Source of the DNA: Collinsella sp.
Lineage (GTDB): Bacteria > Actinomycetota > Coriobacteriia > Coriobacteriales > Coriobacteriaceae
Direction of reading: 5' to 3'
NCBI GenBank assembly: GCA_019414205.1
Contig: DXML01000019.1
Coordinates: 1 to 64,000, forward strand
Length of the DNA stretch: 64,000 nucleotides
This document shows positions 25,098-33,827 of this stretch, piece after piece. The notes under the pieces are model-generated. The model worked only from the letters and a program-made list of their open reading frames with translations. It was not told where the DNA came from and searched no databases. The first letter of the stretch is position 1. Each line of letters starts with the position of its first letter. The translations under genes were made by a program, and so were the position numbers.

Positions 25098-27017
25098 CTA
25101 CTCCAGCTCAAACGCTCCGGTATAGAGCTGGTAGTAATACCCGCGCTTGGCGATCAGCTCGTCGTGGTTGCCGCGCTCGATAATGCGGCCGTGGTCCAGG
25201 CAGATGATCGCGTCGGAGTTGCGCACGGTGGACAGGCGGTGCGCGATGACAAACGTCGTGCGGCCTTCCATGAGCTTGTCCATGCCGGCCTGCACGATAG
25301 CCTCGGTGCGGGTGTCGATGCTCGATGTGGCCTCGTCCAGGATCATCGCCGGCGGATCGGCAACAGCGGCGCGTGCGATCGAAATCAGCTGGCGCTGCCC
25401 CTGCGACAGCTGGGCGCCGTTGCCGGTGAGCATGGTGTCGTAGCCGTCAGGCAGGCGGGTGATAAAGTCGTCCGCGCCCGCGAGCTTGGCCGCCGCGATG
25501 CACTCCTCGTCGGTAGCGTCCAGGTTGCCGTAGCGGATGTTATCCATCACGGAGCCGGTGAACAGGTTCACGTCCTGCAGCACGACGCCCAGCGAGTGGC
25601 GCAGATCGGCCTTGCGAATCTTGTTGACGTTGATGCCGTCGTAGCGGATCTTGCCATCGGCGATGTCATAGAAGCGGTTGATGAGGTTGGTGATGGTCGT
25701 CTTGCCGGCACCGGTGGCGCCGACAAACGCGACCTTCTGGCCCGGCTTGGCAAACACGGACACGCCGTGCAGCACCTCGTGGTCGGGCGTGTAGCCAAAG
25801 TCGACGTTGTCCATGACCAGGTCGCCGCGCAGCGGTACGTACTCGATCTCGCCGGTTGCGCGGTGCGGATGTTTCCACGCCCACATGCCGGTGTGGTGGT
25901 CGGCCTCCTCGAGCTGCCAGGTATCGGGGTTGACCTGCGCGTTGACGAGCGTCACATAGCCTTCGTCGGTCTCGGGCTTCTCGTCGATGAGCTCAAAGAT
26001 GCGGTCGGCGCCGGCGAGGCCCATGACCACGGCGTTGATCTGCTGCGAGATCTGGCCGATCTGTCCGCAGAACTGCTTGGTCATGTTGAGGAACGGCACC
26101 ACGACGGCGATGGACAGCGCCATGCCCGAGATGCTCAGATTGGGCACGCCCAGCGCCAGGAAAATGCCGCCTGCCAGTGCGACCAGCACGTAGAGCAGGT
26201 TGCCCAGGTTCATAAGGATAGGCATGAGGATGTTGGCGTACATGTTGGCCTTCTGCGAGACCTCGAAGAGCTTTTCGTTGCGCTCGTCAAAATCGGCCTC
26301 GGCGGCAGACTCGTGGCAGAATGCCTTGACGACCTTCTGGCCGTTCATGACTTCCTCGATATGGCCCTCGACCACGCCGAGTTCGGTCTGCTGCGCAATG
26401 AAGAAGCGCGCGGAGTTGGAGCCGAGCAGCTTGGTCATAAAGGTCATAAAGACGACGCCGGCCACAATGACCAGGCACATCCACACACTGTAGTACAGCA
26501 TGATAAAGAACACCGTGACGATGACGATGGTCGTCATGAGCAGGTTGGGCAGCGACTGGCTGATCATCTGGCGCAGCGTGTCGATGTCGTTGGTGTAGTG
26601 GCTCATGATGTCGCCGCGCTGGTGCGTGTCGAAGTAGCGAATCGGCAGGTCCTGCATACGGTTGAACATCTTCTCGCGCAGCTTCTCGAGCGAGCCCTGC
26701 GTGACGATGGCCATGGCGCGGTTCCAGAAGAGCGAAGACAGGATGCCGACGCCGTAGATGCAGGCGAGGGTGGTCACAAGCTGCAGAATCTTGGGCTGTG
26801 CGGCTTCCCAATCGCCCGACTGCCACGATTCGCTAATAATCTGCAGAGCGCTCTGAAGGAAGGTCGCACCGATGGAGTTGATGATGGCGCAGAGCACCAC
26901 GCCGACAACGACGAGGGGCAAAAGCACGGGGTAGAAGCCAAAGAGCGTCTTGATGAGGCGCGACATGGTGCCGCCCTTGCGGTTGAGTGCGCGCTCGGCG
27001 GTCGTTGCCTTACTCAT
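25098..27017 (-). CDS. ABC exporter half-transporter with consensus ATPase site
   Basis: 639-residue fused permease-ATPase of the multidrug/lipid exporter type. Six membrane helices (about 25-320) precede the nucleotide domain: Walker A GATGAGKTT, signature LSQGQRQL, Walker B MILDEATSSID with the catalytic Glu, and the H-loop in VIAHRLSTV. About 50 extra residues lie before the ATPase domain (NPDTWQLEEADHHTGMWAW). It overlaps the upstream half-transporter by 8 bases; AAGGAGG lies within that gene's end. The two halves form a heterodimer in which this one carries the canonical Walker B. Confidence 0.88.
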   Translation of the reverse strand: MSKATTAERALNRKGGTMSRLIKTLFGFYPVLLPLVVVGVVLCAIINSIGATFLQSALQIISESWQSGDWEAAQPKILQLVTTLACIYGVGILSSLFWNRAMAIVTQGSLEKLREKMFNRMQDLPIRYFDTHQRGDIMSHYTNDIDTLRQMISQSLPNLLMTTIVIVTVFFIMLYYSVWMCLVIVAGVVFMTFMTKLLGSNSARFFIAQQTELGVVEGHIEEVMNGQKVVKAFCHESAAEADFDERNEKLFEVSQKANMYANILMPILMNLGNLLYVLVALAGGIFLALGVPNLSISGMALSIAVVVPFLNMTKQFCGQIGQISQQINAVVMGLAGADRIFELIDEKPETDEGYVTLVNAQVNPDTWQLEEADHHTGMWAWKHPHRATGEIEYVPLRGDLVMDNVDFGYTPDHEVLHGVSVFAKPGQKVAFVGATGAGKTTITNLINRFYDIADGKIRYDGINVNKIRKADLRHSLGVVLQDVNLFTGSVMDNIRYGNLDATDEECIAAAKLAGADDFITRLPDGYDTMLTGNGAQLSQGQRQLISIARAAVADPPAMILDEATSSIDTRTEAIVQAGMDKLMEGRTTFVIAHRLSTVRNSDAIICLDHGRIIERGNHDELIAKRGYYYQLYTGAFELE

Positions 27018-28854
27018 GTGCCTCGCCTCCTTCCTGGGTCTGAGCTTGTGTTGCGGTCATGTCGGTGTTGTCTGCCGCCGTGTTCGCGTCGCCAGAGACG
27101 TCGTCGGCGTCTTGCGTACCTTCGGCAGACATCTTGTTTTGCGAGGTAAAGGTCTCGCGGTAGATCTCGCTCGTCTTGAGCAGCTCTTCGTGGTTGCCGA
27201 TCTGTGCGATGCGGCCGCCCTCCATGACAATGATGCGGTCTGCGTCCTGCACGGAACTGATGCGCTGGGCGATGATGAGCTTGGTCGTGTTGGGCAGATA
27301 GCTTGCCAGACCTGCGCGAATCTTGGCGTCGGTCTTGGTGTCGACGGCGCTGGTGGAGTCGTCCAGGATCAAGATCTTGGGGCGACGCAACAGGGCGCGT
27401 GCAATGCACAGGCGCTGCTTCTGACCGCCCGAAACATTGGAGCCGCCCTGTTCGATCCAGGTGTCGTAGCCCTTGGGGAAACCGTCGACAAATTCGTCGG
27501 CGCAGGCCAGATGCGCTGCCTCGCGGACTTCCTCGTCGGTGGCGTTCGGGTCGCCCCAACGCAGGTTCTCGGCGATGGTGCCGCTAAACAGCACGTTTTT
27601 CTGCAGCACCATGGCGACCTGGTGACGCAGCGTGTCCAGGTCGTAGTCGCGCACGTCCACGCCGCCCACGCGCACAGCGCCTTCGGTGGCGTCGTACAGG
27701 CGGGCGATGAGGTTGACGAGCGTGGACTTGGCCGAGCCGGTGCCGCCGATGATGCCGATGGTCTCGCCGCTCGTAATGTGCAGGTCGATGTCATCGAGCG
27801 CCTGGCGCTTCGCATGCTTGGAATACTTAAAGCTCACGTGGTCAAAGTCGATGGAACCGTCGGCAACCTCGAGCACGGGCTCGGCAGGATCGGCGATCGT
27901 GGGCTCGGCGGCCAGCACCTCGGCAATGCGGTGTGCCGATTCGTCGGCCATGGTCACCATGACAAAGATCATCGACAGCTGCATCAGGCTCATGAGAATC
28001 TGGAAACCATAGGTAAAGGTCGAGGAGAGCTGGCCCACGTCGAATAGCGTGCCCTGGCTCGTGATGATGAGCTTGGAGCCCAGGTAGATGATGACGACAA
28101 ACGCGCCGTTGACGCAGATGTTCATCATGGGGTTGTTAAAGGCGAGCAGCTTCTCGGCGCGGGTGAAGTCCATCTGGACGTCGCGCGCGGCGGTCGCGAA
28201 CTTCTCCTTCTCAAAGTCTTCGCGCACATAGCTCTTGACCACGCGCATGCCGGTGACGTTTTCCTCGACGGACTCGTTAAGGGCATCGTACTTGTGGAAC
28301 ACGCGCGAGAAGATGGGGCGCACCTTAAAGATGATAAAGAACAGTCCAAAGCCCAGCAGCGGAATGATGACCAGGTAGACCATGGCGACGCTGCCGCCCA
28401 TGATAAACGCCATGGTAAAGGCGAAGATCAATACCAGCGGCGCGCGCACGGCGATACGGATGATCATCATAAAGGCCTGCTGCACGTTGTTGATATCGGT
28501 GGTCAGGCGCGTGACGAGCGAGGAGCTCGAGAACTCATCGATGTTGGCAAAGCTGAACGTCTGGATCTTGTAGAACAGGTCGTGACGCAGGTTCTTGGCG
28601 AACCCGCAGCTCGCATGGCTGCAGGTGACGCCGGCCGCGGCGCCAAAAGCAAGCGACGTCAGCGCGATGAGCACCAAAAAGCCTGCGGTGGGAAGCATCT
28701 CGGCTACGGTGGCGCCGTCTTTGATGGCGTCGATCAGGTTGGCGGTGATAAATGGAATCAGCATCTCGCAGAGCACCTCGCCAAGCACGAGCAACGGCGT
28801 GGCAACGGTGACTTTCATATAGTCGCGGATGCTTCCCATGAGGGTTTTAATCAT
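27010..28854 (-). CDS. ABC exporter half-transporter with degenerate ATPase site
   Basis: 614-residue partner half-transporter. Six membrane helices precede a nucleotide domain with Walker A GGTGSAKST (Ala in place of the last Gly), signature VSGGQKQRL and Walker B LILDDSTSAVD, where Asp replaces the catalytic Glu. This is the pattern of the non-consensus subunit of heterodimeric exporters such as LmrC or BmrC. A charged Ala/Thr-rich tail of about 50 residues follows the ATPase. GGGAGGA precedes the ATG. It overlaps the MarR gene by 8 bases, so the three genes are translationally coupled. Confidence 0.88.
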   Translation of the reverse strand: MIKTLMGSIRDYMKVTVATPLLVLGEVLCEMLIPFITANLIDAIKDGATVAEMLPTAGFLVLIALTSLAFGAAAGVTCSHASCGFAKNLRHDLFYKIQTFSFANIDEFSSSSLVTRLTTDINNVQQAFMMIIRIAVRAPLVLIFAFTMAFIMGGSVAMVYLVIIPLLGFGLFFIIFKVRPIFSRVFHKYDALNESVEENVTGMRVVKSYVREDFEKEKFATAARDVQMDFTRAEKLLAFNNPMMNICVNGAFVVIIYLGSKLIITSQGTLFDVGQLSSTFTYGFQILMSLMQLSMIFVMVTMADESAHRIAEVLAAEPTIADPAEPVLEVADGSIDFDHVSFKYSKHAKRQALDDIDLHITSGETIGIIGGTGSAKSTLVNLIARLYDATEGAVRVGGVDVRDYDLDTLRHQVAMVLQKNVLFSGTIAENLRWGDPNATDEEVREAAHLACADEFVDGFPKGYDTWIEQGGSNVSGGQKQRLCIARALLRRPKILILDDSTSAVDTKTDAKIRAGLASYLPNTTKLIIAQRISSVQDADRIIVMEGGRIAQIGNHEELLKTSEIYRETFTSQNKMSAEGTQDADDVSGDANTAADNTDMTATQAQTQEGGEAHE

Positions 28855-29350
28855 CCAGTTCCTCCCAGGTTACGCGGATTTTATCGAGCATTTCGGCGAG
28901 GTCCTCGCGCTCGTCGTGGGTGAGCGCGCTAAAGGCCCGTTCTCTAAAGCGGATGCGGGCTGCCTGGTCGATGCGGGCGTTTTCCCGGCCGGTTTCGGTC
29001 AGGCGAATGGTGAGCTGCCGTCGATCCTTGGGGTTACGGCTGCGCTCGATGAGGCCGTTGAGCTCGAGCTTGGACAGGATCTCGGAAAGCGACCCCGGCT
29101 TGAGGTCAAAGTGCATGCCGAGTTCCTGCTGAGACATCTCGCCGCCGGGCTGCTTGGCCAGCAGGCAGATGATGGGCGCCTTGCCGGACACGCCTCCGCC
29201 ATGAAAATGCATGTAATGGCCGCAAAAGCCTAGGCCGCTCAGGATGCGCTTGGCGAGTTTGTCTTCGGCGCTGACCGCTTCGGGTATGTCTACCGGTTGC
29301 GACGGGTCACCGCCGGGCTCATGCGGAAGGACGAGTGGTTCAACACACAT
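28847..29350 (-). CDS. MarR family transcriptional regulator
   Basis: 167-residue winged-helix regulator. The HTH and wing are at about residues 70-125 (MSQQELGMHFDLKPGSLSEI; NPKDRRQLTIRLTETG). The N terminus adds about 40 residues, including a His-rich patch FCGHYMHFHGGG that might bind metal or ligand. It is first in an operon with the two ABC half-transporters and probably represses that operon and itself, responding to a transported compound. A candidate operator lies just upstream at 29372-29407. Confidence 0.85.
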   Translation of the reverse strand: MCVEPLVLPHEPGGDPSQPVDIPEAVSAEDKLAKRILSGLGFCGHYMHFHGGGVSGKAPIICLLAKQPGGEMSQQELGMHFDLKPGSLSEILSKLELNGLIERSRNPKDRRQLTIRLTETGRENARIDQAARIRFRERAFSALTHDEREDLAEMLDKIRVTWEELDD

Positions 29351-29371
29351 ATCTAAGCTTCGCTCCCTTCT

Positions 29372-29407
29372 TTAGTTAGGTAGTTGAATTGTTTTGTGCC
29401 TAACCAA
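29372..29407. promoter_or_regulatory. Candidate MarR operator
   Basis: Half-sites TTAGTTAGGTA (29372-29382) and TGCCTAACCAA (29397-29407) are near-perfect reverse complements (9 of 11). The site lies 22 bases upstream of the marR start codon, which fits autoregulation. Inferred. Confidence 0.5.
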
Positions 29408-29457
29408 TTTAGGAGCACGGTAAATAAATGTCAAGGTACCAAACTTATTATGTTCGA

Positions 29458-29540
29458 GCGGCACTTAGGGACGTTCCTTATGTGCCGGCATTTGGGGACA
29501 CTCCTTGTGTCGACTAGTCATTTAAGAACGTCCCCAACGA
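29458..29540. repeat. Diverged REP-like hairpins
   Basis: GGCACTTAGGGACGTTCCTTATGTGCC-like stem followed by TTTGGGGACACTCCTTGTGTC and TTAAGAACGTCCCC. These resemble the GGGACAGTCCC cores of the dispersed hairpin family. They occupy the divergent gap between the marR and pyridoxamine kinase genes. Confidence 0.5.
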
Positions 29541-29676
29541 CTAACTTTCTCCTTCCCGTAACCTTTCCGCAACAATTCGTCCTCTGCGGTGCCAGCGCCC
29601 GTTCACAACGTCCCCTGCGCTACACTTAGTCGCACTGTGGCGCTGCCGCGCCGCACCCGAAACAAGGGAGACCCTC

Positions 29677-30501
29677 ATGAAGAATACTCAGCTGCTGCTG
29701 GTTAACGATATGTGCGGTTACGGCAAGGTCGCGCTTTCCGCCATGCTGCCGGTGCTGTCGCACATGGGCTACCGTATCCATAACCTGCCGACGGCGCTCG
29801 TTTCTGACACGCTCAACTACCCCAAGTTCTACATCCACGACACCACCGAGTACGTGCGTCAAAGCCTCGCTATCTGGGAGGAGCTCGGCTTTGAGTTCGA
29901 CGCCATCTCGACCGGCTTTATCGTGACCGAGGAAGAGACGCGCATCATCTCGGACTTTTGCCACCGCCGTGCGCAAAAGGGCACCAAGGTGTTCGTCGAT
30001 CCCATCATGGGCGACAACGGCAAGCTCTATGCCGGCGTGCCCGAGTCCACGATTGGCCTCATGCGGCACCTGCTGGAGTGCGCAGACTACGCGGTGCCCA
30101 ACTACACCGAGGCCTGTCTGCTCGCCGATACGCCTATTGCAGAGCAGATCACGCCCGATGAGGCCCGCGCCCTTGTGGACGCCGTGCGCGAGTTGGGTGC
30201 CAAGTCGGTGGTCATTACGAGCGCCGTGGTCAATGGCACGAACGCGGTTATCGGTTACGACCATGTAGCGGGGGAGTACTTCACGATTCCCTTTGAGCTC
30301 ATTCCGGTCTATTTCCCGGGCACGGGCGACACGTTCTCGGCGGTGCTCGTCGGCCGCGTTATGGCAGGTTGGAGTCTGCAGCGCGCGACGTCCGATGCCA
30401 TGCGTGTGGTGGCTGAGCTTATCGAGCGCAATGCCGACCAAGAGGACAAGTCGGCCGGCCTGCCCATCGAGGCCTGCCTGGACGTGATCGACCATGAGTA
30501 A
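29677..30501 (+). CDS. Pyridoxamine/pyridoxal kinase family protein
   Basis: 274-residue ribokinase-fold kinase of the PdxK/PdxY type. Visible features are the N-terminal VNDMCGYGKVALSAMLPVL (substrate loop of the pyridoxal kinase branch), FVDPIMGDNGKLY (Mg/ATP region) and the anion hole with catalytic Asp in FPGTGDTFSAVLVG. Expected to phosphorylate B6 vitamers at O5'. AGGGAG precedes the ATG. The last 8 bases overlap the next gene (ATGAGTAA), indicating coupled translation. Confidence 0.87.
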   Translation: MKNTQLLLVNDMCGYGKVALSAMLPVLSHMGYRIHNLPTALVSDTLNYPKFYIHDTTEYVRQSLAIWEELGFEFDAISTGFIVTEEETRIISDFCHRRAQKGTKVFVDPIMGDNGKLYAGVPESTIGLMRHLLECADYAVPNYTEACLLADTPIAEQITPDEARALVDAVRELGAKSVVITSAVVNGTNAVIGYDHVAGEYFTIPFELIPVYFPGTGDTFSAVLVGRVMAGWSLQRATSDAMRVVAELIERNADQEDKSAGLPIEACLDVIDHE

Positions 30502-30823
30502 CGCTGGCGAGGGCGGCGTCAAGCCTGCGGGCGAGAACAAGCCGCTCGGCGCGCCGCGTGGCAAGCGTCCGCGTATCCGCGTGAGCTGCGTGGACCAGCT
30601 GGGTGCGTGCCGCTGCCACCATGGTCACAAACCGGGTGACGTCTTCGACTTCGACCGCGACCGCGGCAAGATGTGTTCCATGGCATGCCATGTGGGCTTT
30701 CCCTATATCGATATCTTGCGCTATGGCGGAACCGTGCCCGGCAACGAGCCCGGTACGGCAAAGTTCTGCTGTCCTGAGGTCGATACGCTGAACGTTTGGC
30801 TCGCCGAGATCGTCGACGAATAG
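30494..30823 (+). CDS. TIGR04076-type Cys-rich protein
   Basis: 109-residue protein with the spacing of the TIGR04076 family: VSCVDQLGACRCHHGHKPGD, then MCSMACHVGFPYIDILRYGG and FCCPEVDTLNVWLAEI. Eight or so cysteines and several histidines suggest a metal or iron-sulfur site. The first 25 residues are a Gly/Lys-rich extension. Function of the family is unknown. It is translationally coupled to the B6 kinase, which may hint at a B6-linked or redox role. A hairpin terminator starts directly after the stop. Confidence 0.75.
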   Translation: MSNAGEGGVKPAGENKPLGAPRGKRPRIRVSCVDQLGACRCHHGHKPGDVFDFDRDRGKMCSMACHVGFPYIDILRYGGTVPGNEPGTAKFCCPEVDTLNVWLAEIVDE

Positions 30824-30893
30824 ATGAGCGTGGATTTTCTCCCGTTTAGAGCGCACTTGAACGCTCAAAGTGGGAGATTTTCCACGCTCATTT
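30824..30893. terminator. Hairpin terminator between convergent genes
   Basis: ATGAGCGTGGATTTTCTCCC (30824-30843) pairs with GGGAGATTTTCCACGCTCAT (30872-30891) and is followed by a T run. An inner GAGCG / CGCTC stem nests inside. A third half-copy (GGGAGATTATCCACGCTCG) lies at 30901-30919, so this may be a repeat rather than a simple terminator. Confidence 0.7.
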
Positions 30894-30955
30894 TTCATGC
30901 GGGAGATTATCCACGCTCGTTTCGCGCCGAAGGCGTGGCCTGCGACCTCGCTTGC

Positions 30956-31402
30956 CTACAGCTGCTCGAGCATAGCGGTGCAACCGGCGAGCACGTCGCG
31001 GTAGGTGGCATCGAAATTGCCGGTGTACCAGGGATCGGCCACGTCGCCGGGGCGCCCGGTCCAATCGAGCAAGCGCGTAATCTTGCCGTCGGGGTCGTCG
31101 CCAAAGATGCGACGCAGGTCACGCGCGTTCTCAGCATCCATATAGACAATGTGGTCCCAGTTGCCATACTCTGCGCGACGCACCTGGCGGGCACGGTGCG
31201 CAACGACGGGAATCCCGACCTCGCGCAGCTTGGCGACGGTGCCACGGTGCGGTGGGTTGCCAAGCTCCTCGGTCGAGGTCGCCGCGGAATCGATGACAAA
31301 CTCGCCCGCGCGCCCAGCGCGGTGCACCAGCTCGGTAAACACCGACTCAGCCATCGTCGAGCGGCAGATGTTGCCATGGCAGATAAACAGTACACGTTGC
31401 AT
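30956..31402 (-). CDS. Low molecular weight protein-tyrosine phosphatase
   Basis: 148-residue LMW-PTP. The P-loop LFICHGNICRSTMAE carries the C-x5-R-S signature (nucleophilic Cys, Arg) and the general-acid Asp lies in DVADPWYTGNF near the C terminus. Length is normal. GAAAGGA lies before the ATG at 31402; the frame is open further upstream but without a better start. Such enzymes dephosphorylate tyrosine kinases of capsule systems or small substrates; no kinase is nearby. The MFS gene ends just upstream of it (52 bases) on the same strand. Confidence 0.88.
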   Translation of the reverse strand: MQRVLFICHGNICRSTMAESVFTELVHRAGRAGEFVIDSAATSTEELGNPPHRGTVAKLREVGIPVVAHRARQVRRAEYGNWDHIVYMDAENARDLRRIFGDDPDGKITRLLDWTGRPGDVADPWYTGNFDATYRDVLAGCTAMLEQL

Positions 31403-31453
31403 ATGCGGTTTCCTTTCGATCGCCATCATCGAGCTCGAGTATCGCATCTGCGC

Positions 31454-32698
31454 TTACGCCCTCGCCCGCTTGCGCTCCCAGCGAGCCAACTTAATAGTCA
31501 CCAGCGTGAGCGCCCAGGCTACAAGCGAGAACGCGGCGCCCACTGCGCCCACGTAGGCAATGCCAACTCCACTTACCACGGCGCCGCCCACTGCGGTGCC
31601 AAACGAGATGCCGACGTTAAACGCCATGGGCTCAACCGAACTTGCGAGTACCATCGACTTGGGATGGCGGCTGCGAGCCACGTCCATAAAGTGCGTGATG
31701 CATGACACCGAGAACAGGTACATGAGCAACGCCAAGCTAAAGACAAAGACCAGCGCGAGCGGCATGGTGCCGCCCACGGCAAACAGCCCGAGCAACGCCG
31801 CAGCCTGCAGCACAAACGTCACAAGCAGTGCTTTCATGCCAAAGCGCGCGTCGATCCATCCGCCCAAGATGTTCGAGATCAGGCAGAACACGCCGTAGGC
31901 CATAAGCGTGGTACTCGCCTGAACAGTGCCCATGCCCAGCACCTGCTCAAGATAAGGCGTCACGTAGCCGTAGAACACATAGACCGATCCCACGCCAAAC
32001 AAAAAGATGAGCATGCCGGTGATGATGCTCGGCTCGCGTAGAAGCCCCGCCTGCTCGCGGAAGGTGGCAGGCTCGTCGGTTTGCCCAGCGCGCGGCATAA
32101 ACACCACGAGCGCGGCGCAGATCAGAACGGCAAAGGCCAGCGTGCCGTACATGGCAACGTGCCAGTCGAGCGTGTCGGCCACAAACTTGCCGATCGAAGT
32201 GACAAAGACCATTGCCACGGAAAACGCACCATATACCACCGAGATGGCAAGCGAAGTTTGCTGCGGGGACAGCAGCTCGGGGATGTACGTCACGCCCACG
32301 GCGAGCAGCGCACCCGAGACGGAGCCCAGGATGATGCGCGAGATAAACAGCACCTGGAAGTTGGGTGCCAGCGCCATAGCCAAATTGCCGAGCACAAAGA
32401 CGATGCTGTAGCACACGAGCAGCTGGTAGCGGCGGAACCGCCCCGTGCTGAGCGCAAGCACCGGCGTCGCGATGGCGTAGACGAGCGCAAACACGCTGAT
32501 GAGCTGGCCCGCAGTGGCAAGCGATATGCCGAGTTCCGTCGCCAAGTCGCTTTCGATGCCGATGACCACGAACTCGGAGCAGCCGAGCGAGAATCCCAAC
32601 AGCACGAGCAGCGCCAGGCAGAGCTTGGTGCGCGCGGGGGAGAGCGCGGCGGCGGTTGACTTACTTTTAGGCGTGGTTGCGGCGGTCAAGGTTGTCAC
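31454..32698 (-). CDS. MFS transporter (DHA1-type)
   Basis: 414-residue major facilitator with twelve predicted helices. The first helix region (LGCSEFVVIGIESDLATELG) and the ALSTGRFRRYQLLV loop match the sugar-efflux/arabinose-efflux-like DHA1 group. Length is typical. The start is GTG at 32698 with no well-spaced SD, so it could lie slightly downstream. It is divergent from the LpdD-IDI fusion gene, 152 bases away; whether it serves that pathway (for instance as an exporter of a decarboxylation product) is speculation. Confidence 0.83.
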   Translation of the reverse strand: MTTLTAATTPKSKSTAAALSPARTKLCLALLVLLGFSLGCSEFVVIGIESDLATELGISLATAGQLISVFALVYAIATPVLALSTGRFRRYQLLVCYSIVFVLGNLAMALAPNFQVLFISRIILGSVSGALLAVGVTYIPELLSPQQTSLAISVVYGAFSVAMVFVTSIGKFVADTLDWHVAMYGTLAFAVLICAALVVFMPRAGQTDEPATFREQAGLLREPSIITGMLIFLFGVGSVYVFYGYVTPYLEQVLGMGTVQASTTLMAYGVFCLISNILGGWIDARFGMKALLVTFVLQAAALLGLFAVGGTMPLALVFVFSLALLMYLFSVSCITHFMDVARSRHPKSMVLASSVEPMAFNVGISFGTAVGGAVVSGVGIAYVGAVGAAFSLVAWALTLVTIKLARWERKRARA

Positions 32699-32746
32699 TC
32701 CAATGTCGCATTAATAAGCGGGATTCAATCCCTGCAACTCTAACAG

Positions 32747-32778
32747 AATGTGTCAGGTGCCTGCCCCCTTTGTCGCAG
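32747..32778. repeat. Partial REP-like hairpin in a divergent promoter region
   Basis: AATGTGTCAGGTGCCTGCCC followed by CCTTTGTCGC, a degraded member of the TGTGACAAAGG family. It lies between divergent MFS and LpdD-IDI genes. Confidence 0.45.
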
Positions 32779-32850
32779 GCTGCGCTTGCCTGTATAGTCG
32801 CAATACAGGCGAAGATGGTCTCAGGTACATCGCGGGCGACAGGAGATCCC

Positions 32851-33798
32851 ATGGGTATGCACACGACAAAGGTTGCAGTGGGCGAGGGCAAGTTTGCGCT
32901 CGAGGCCCAGCTGACGGTGACACCGCGAGGCATGGCGGTCTACGCCTGCTCGCCGGAATTTGCGCACCTGGGCGCCACGGCACAGGCCATTCCGCGTCCC
33001 GAGCCCGGCCGTACGGCGACGGTGAGCATCCTGGCCGTTCCGTGCCATCGAGACGAGATCCCGGCGCACGATATCGCGGCGGCGCTGGCCACGCGCTTTA
33101 GTGTGCCGGTAGTTGCAAGCACAGGTTTTCATGTCGAGCAGGCGAGCACGGATGACCTGCAGCGCGTGCTCGATACCACCAAGGAGCTCATCGCCGCGCT
33201 CGAGGAAGCTGCCGCCCACATTCTGCGCGCCGGCTGGGATGAGGGCGGCGCGGGTGCCGAGGTCGTGGCGGTCGATGCCGCGACCGGCGAGGCGCTCGGC
33301 CCCGTCGACCGCATCGAGGCCCATGCCGGTGAGGGCATCCTGCATCAGGCATTTCTGACGCTTCTGGTCGAGGGACAGGGCGAAGACGCGCGCCTGCTGC
33401 TCTGCCGCCGCAGCCCGCTCAAGCGCCTGTGGGGCGGCGTGCTGGCCGACGGCTGCGCCGGGCATCCGCTCCCTGGGGAAGACGTCGCCGTCGCGACGGC
33501 GCGTCGCATCAACGAAGAGCTCGGCATCACGCGCGCATCCGACCAGCTCAAGCACCTCGGTCACGTGACCTACCGCGAGGACCACGGCGACGGTCGCTGC
33601 GAGTGCGAATGGTGCGAGGTCTACCTTGTCCATGTTGAGCCGGGCGAGCTGCATATCAACCAAGAGGAGATCTCGGAAGTGCGCCGCGTGGCCCCGTCCG
33701 AGCTCAAAGGCTACCTGCAGGGTCACCCTGAGCAGCTGGCCCCCTGGCTCCGCGAGGCCCTCAGCGACCCATCCATTCGTGCTGCCCTCGCAATGTGA
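32851..33798 (+). CDS. LpdD-like prenyl-flavin chaperone domain fused to type 1 isopentenyl-diphosphate isomerase (Nudix)
   Basis: 315-residue two-domain protein. Residues about 8-125 match the LpdD family that accompanies gallate decarboxylase (FALEAQLTVTPRGMAVYACS; VPCHRDEIPAHDIAAALATR; VASTGFHVEQASTDD). Residues about 145-300 are a type 1 IPP isomerase: metal-binding His pair in EAHAGEGILHQAF, LLCRRSPLKRLWGGVLADG, AGHP with the third His, Nudix-like RRINEELGI, and acidic pair in ECEWCEVY. The catalytic Cys that directly precedes GHP in E. coli Idi is shifted one place (Cys202-Ala203-Gly-His). AGGAG lies 5 bases before the ATG. Encoded just upstream of a transporter, UbiD and UbiX genes; inferred role is prenyl-donor supply and cofactor loading. 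Confidence 0.85.
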   Translation: MGMHTTKVAVGEGKFALEAQLTVTPRGMAVYACSPEFAHLGATAQAIPRPEPGRTATVSILAVPCHRDEIPAHDIAAALATRFSVPVVASTGFHVEQASTDDLQRVLDTTKELIAALEEAAAHILRAGWDEGGAGAEVVAVDAATGEALGPVDRIEAHAGEGILHQAFLTLLVEGQGEDARLLLCRRSPLKRLWGGVLADGCAGHPLPGEDVAVATARRINEELGITRASDQLKHLGHVTYREDHGDGRCECEWCEVYLVHVEPGELHINQEEISEVRRVAPSELKGYLQGHPEQLAPWLREALSDPSIRAALAM

Positions 33799-33824
33799 AA
33801 AAAGACAGTCCCTTTGGCACATCC
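33792..33824. repeat. REP-like hairpin overlapping the lpdD-idi stop
   Basis: AATGTGAAAAAAGACAGTCC followed by CTTTGGCACATCC. The TGA stop of the gene (33796-33798) is the TGA of the element's TGTGA core. Confidence 0.65.
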
Positions 33825-33827
33825 AAA

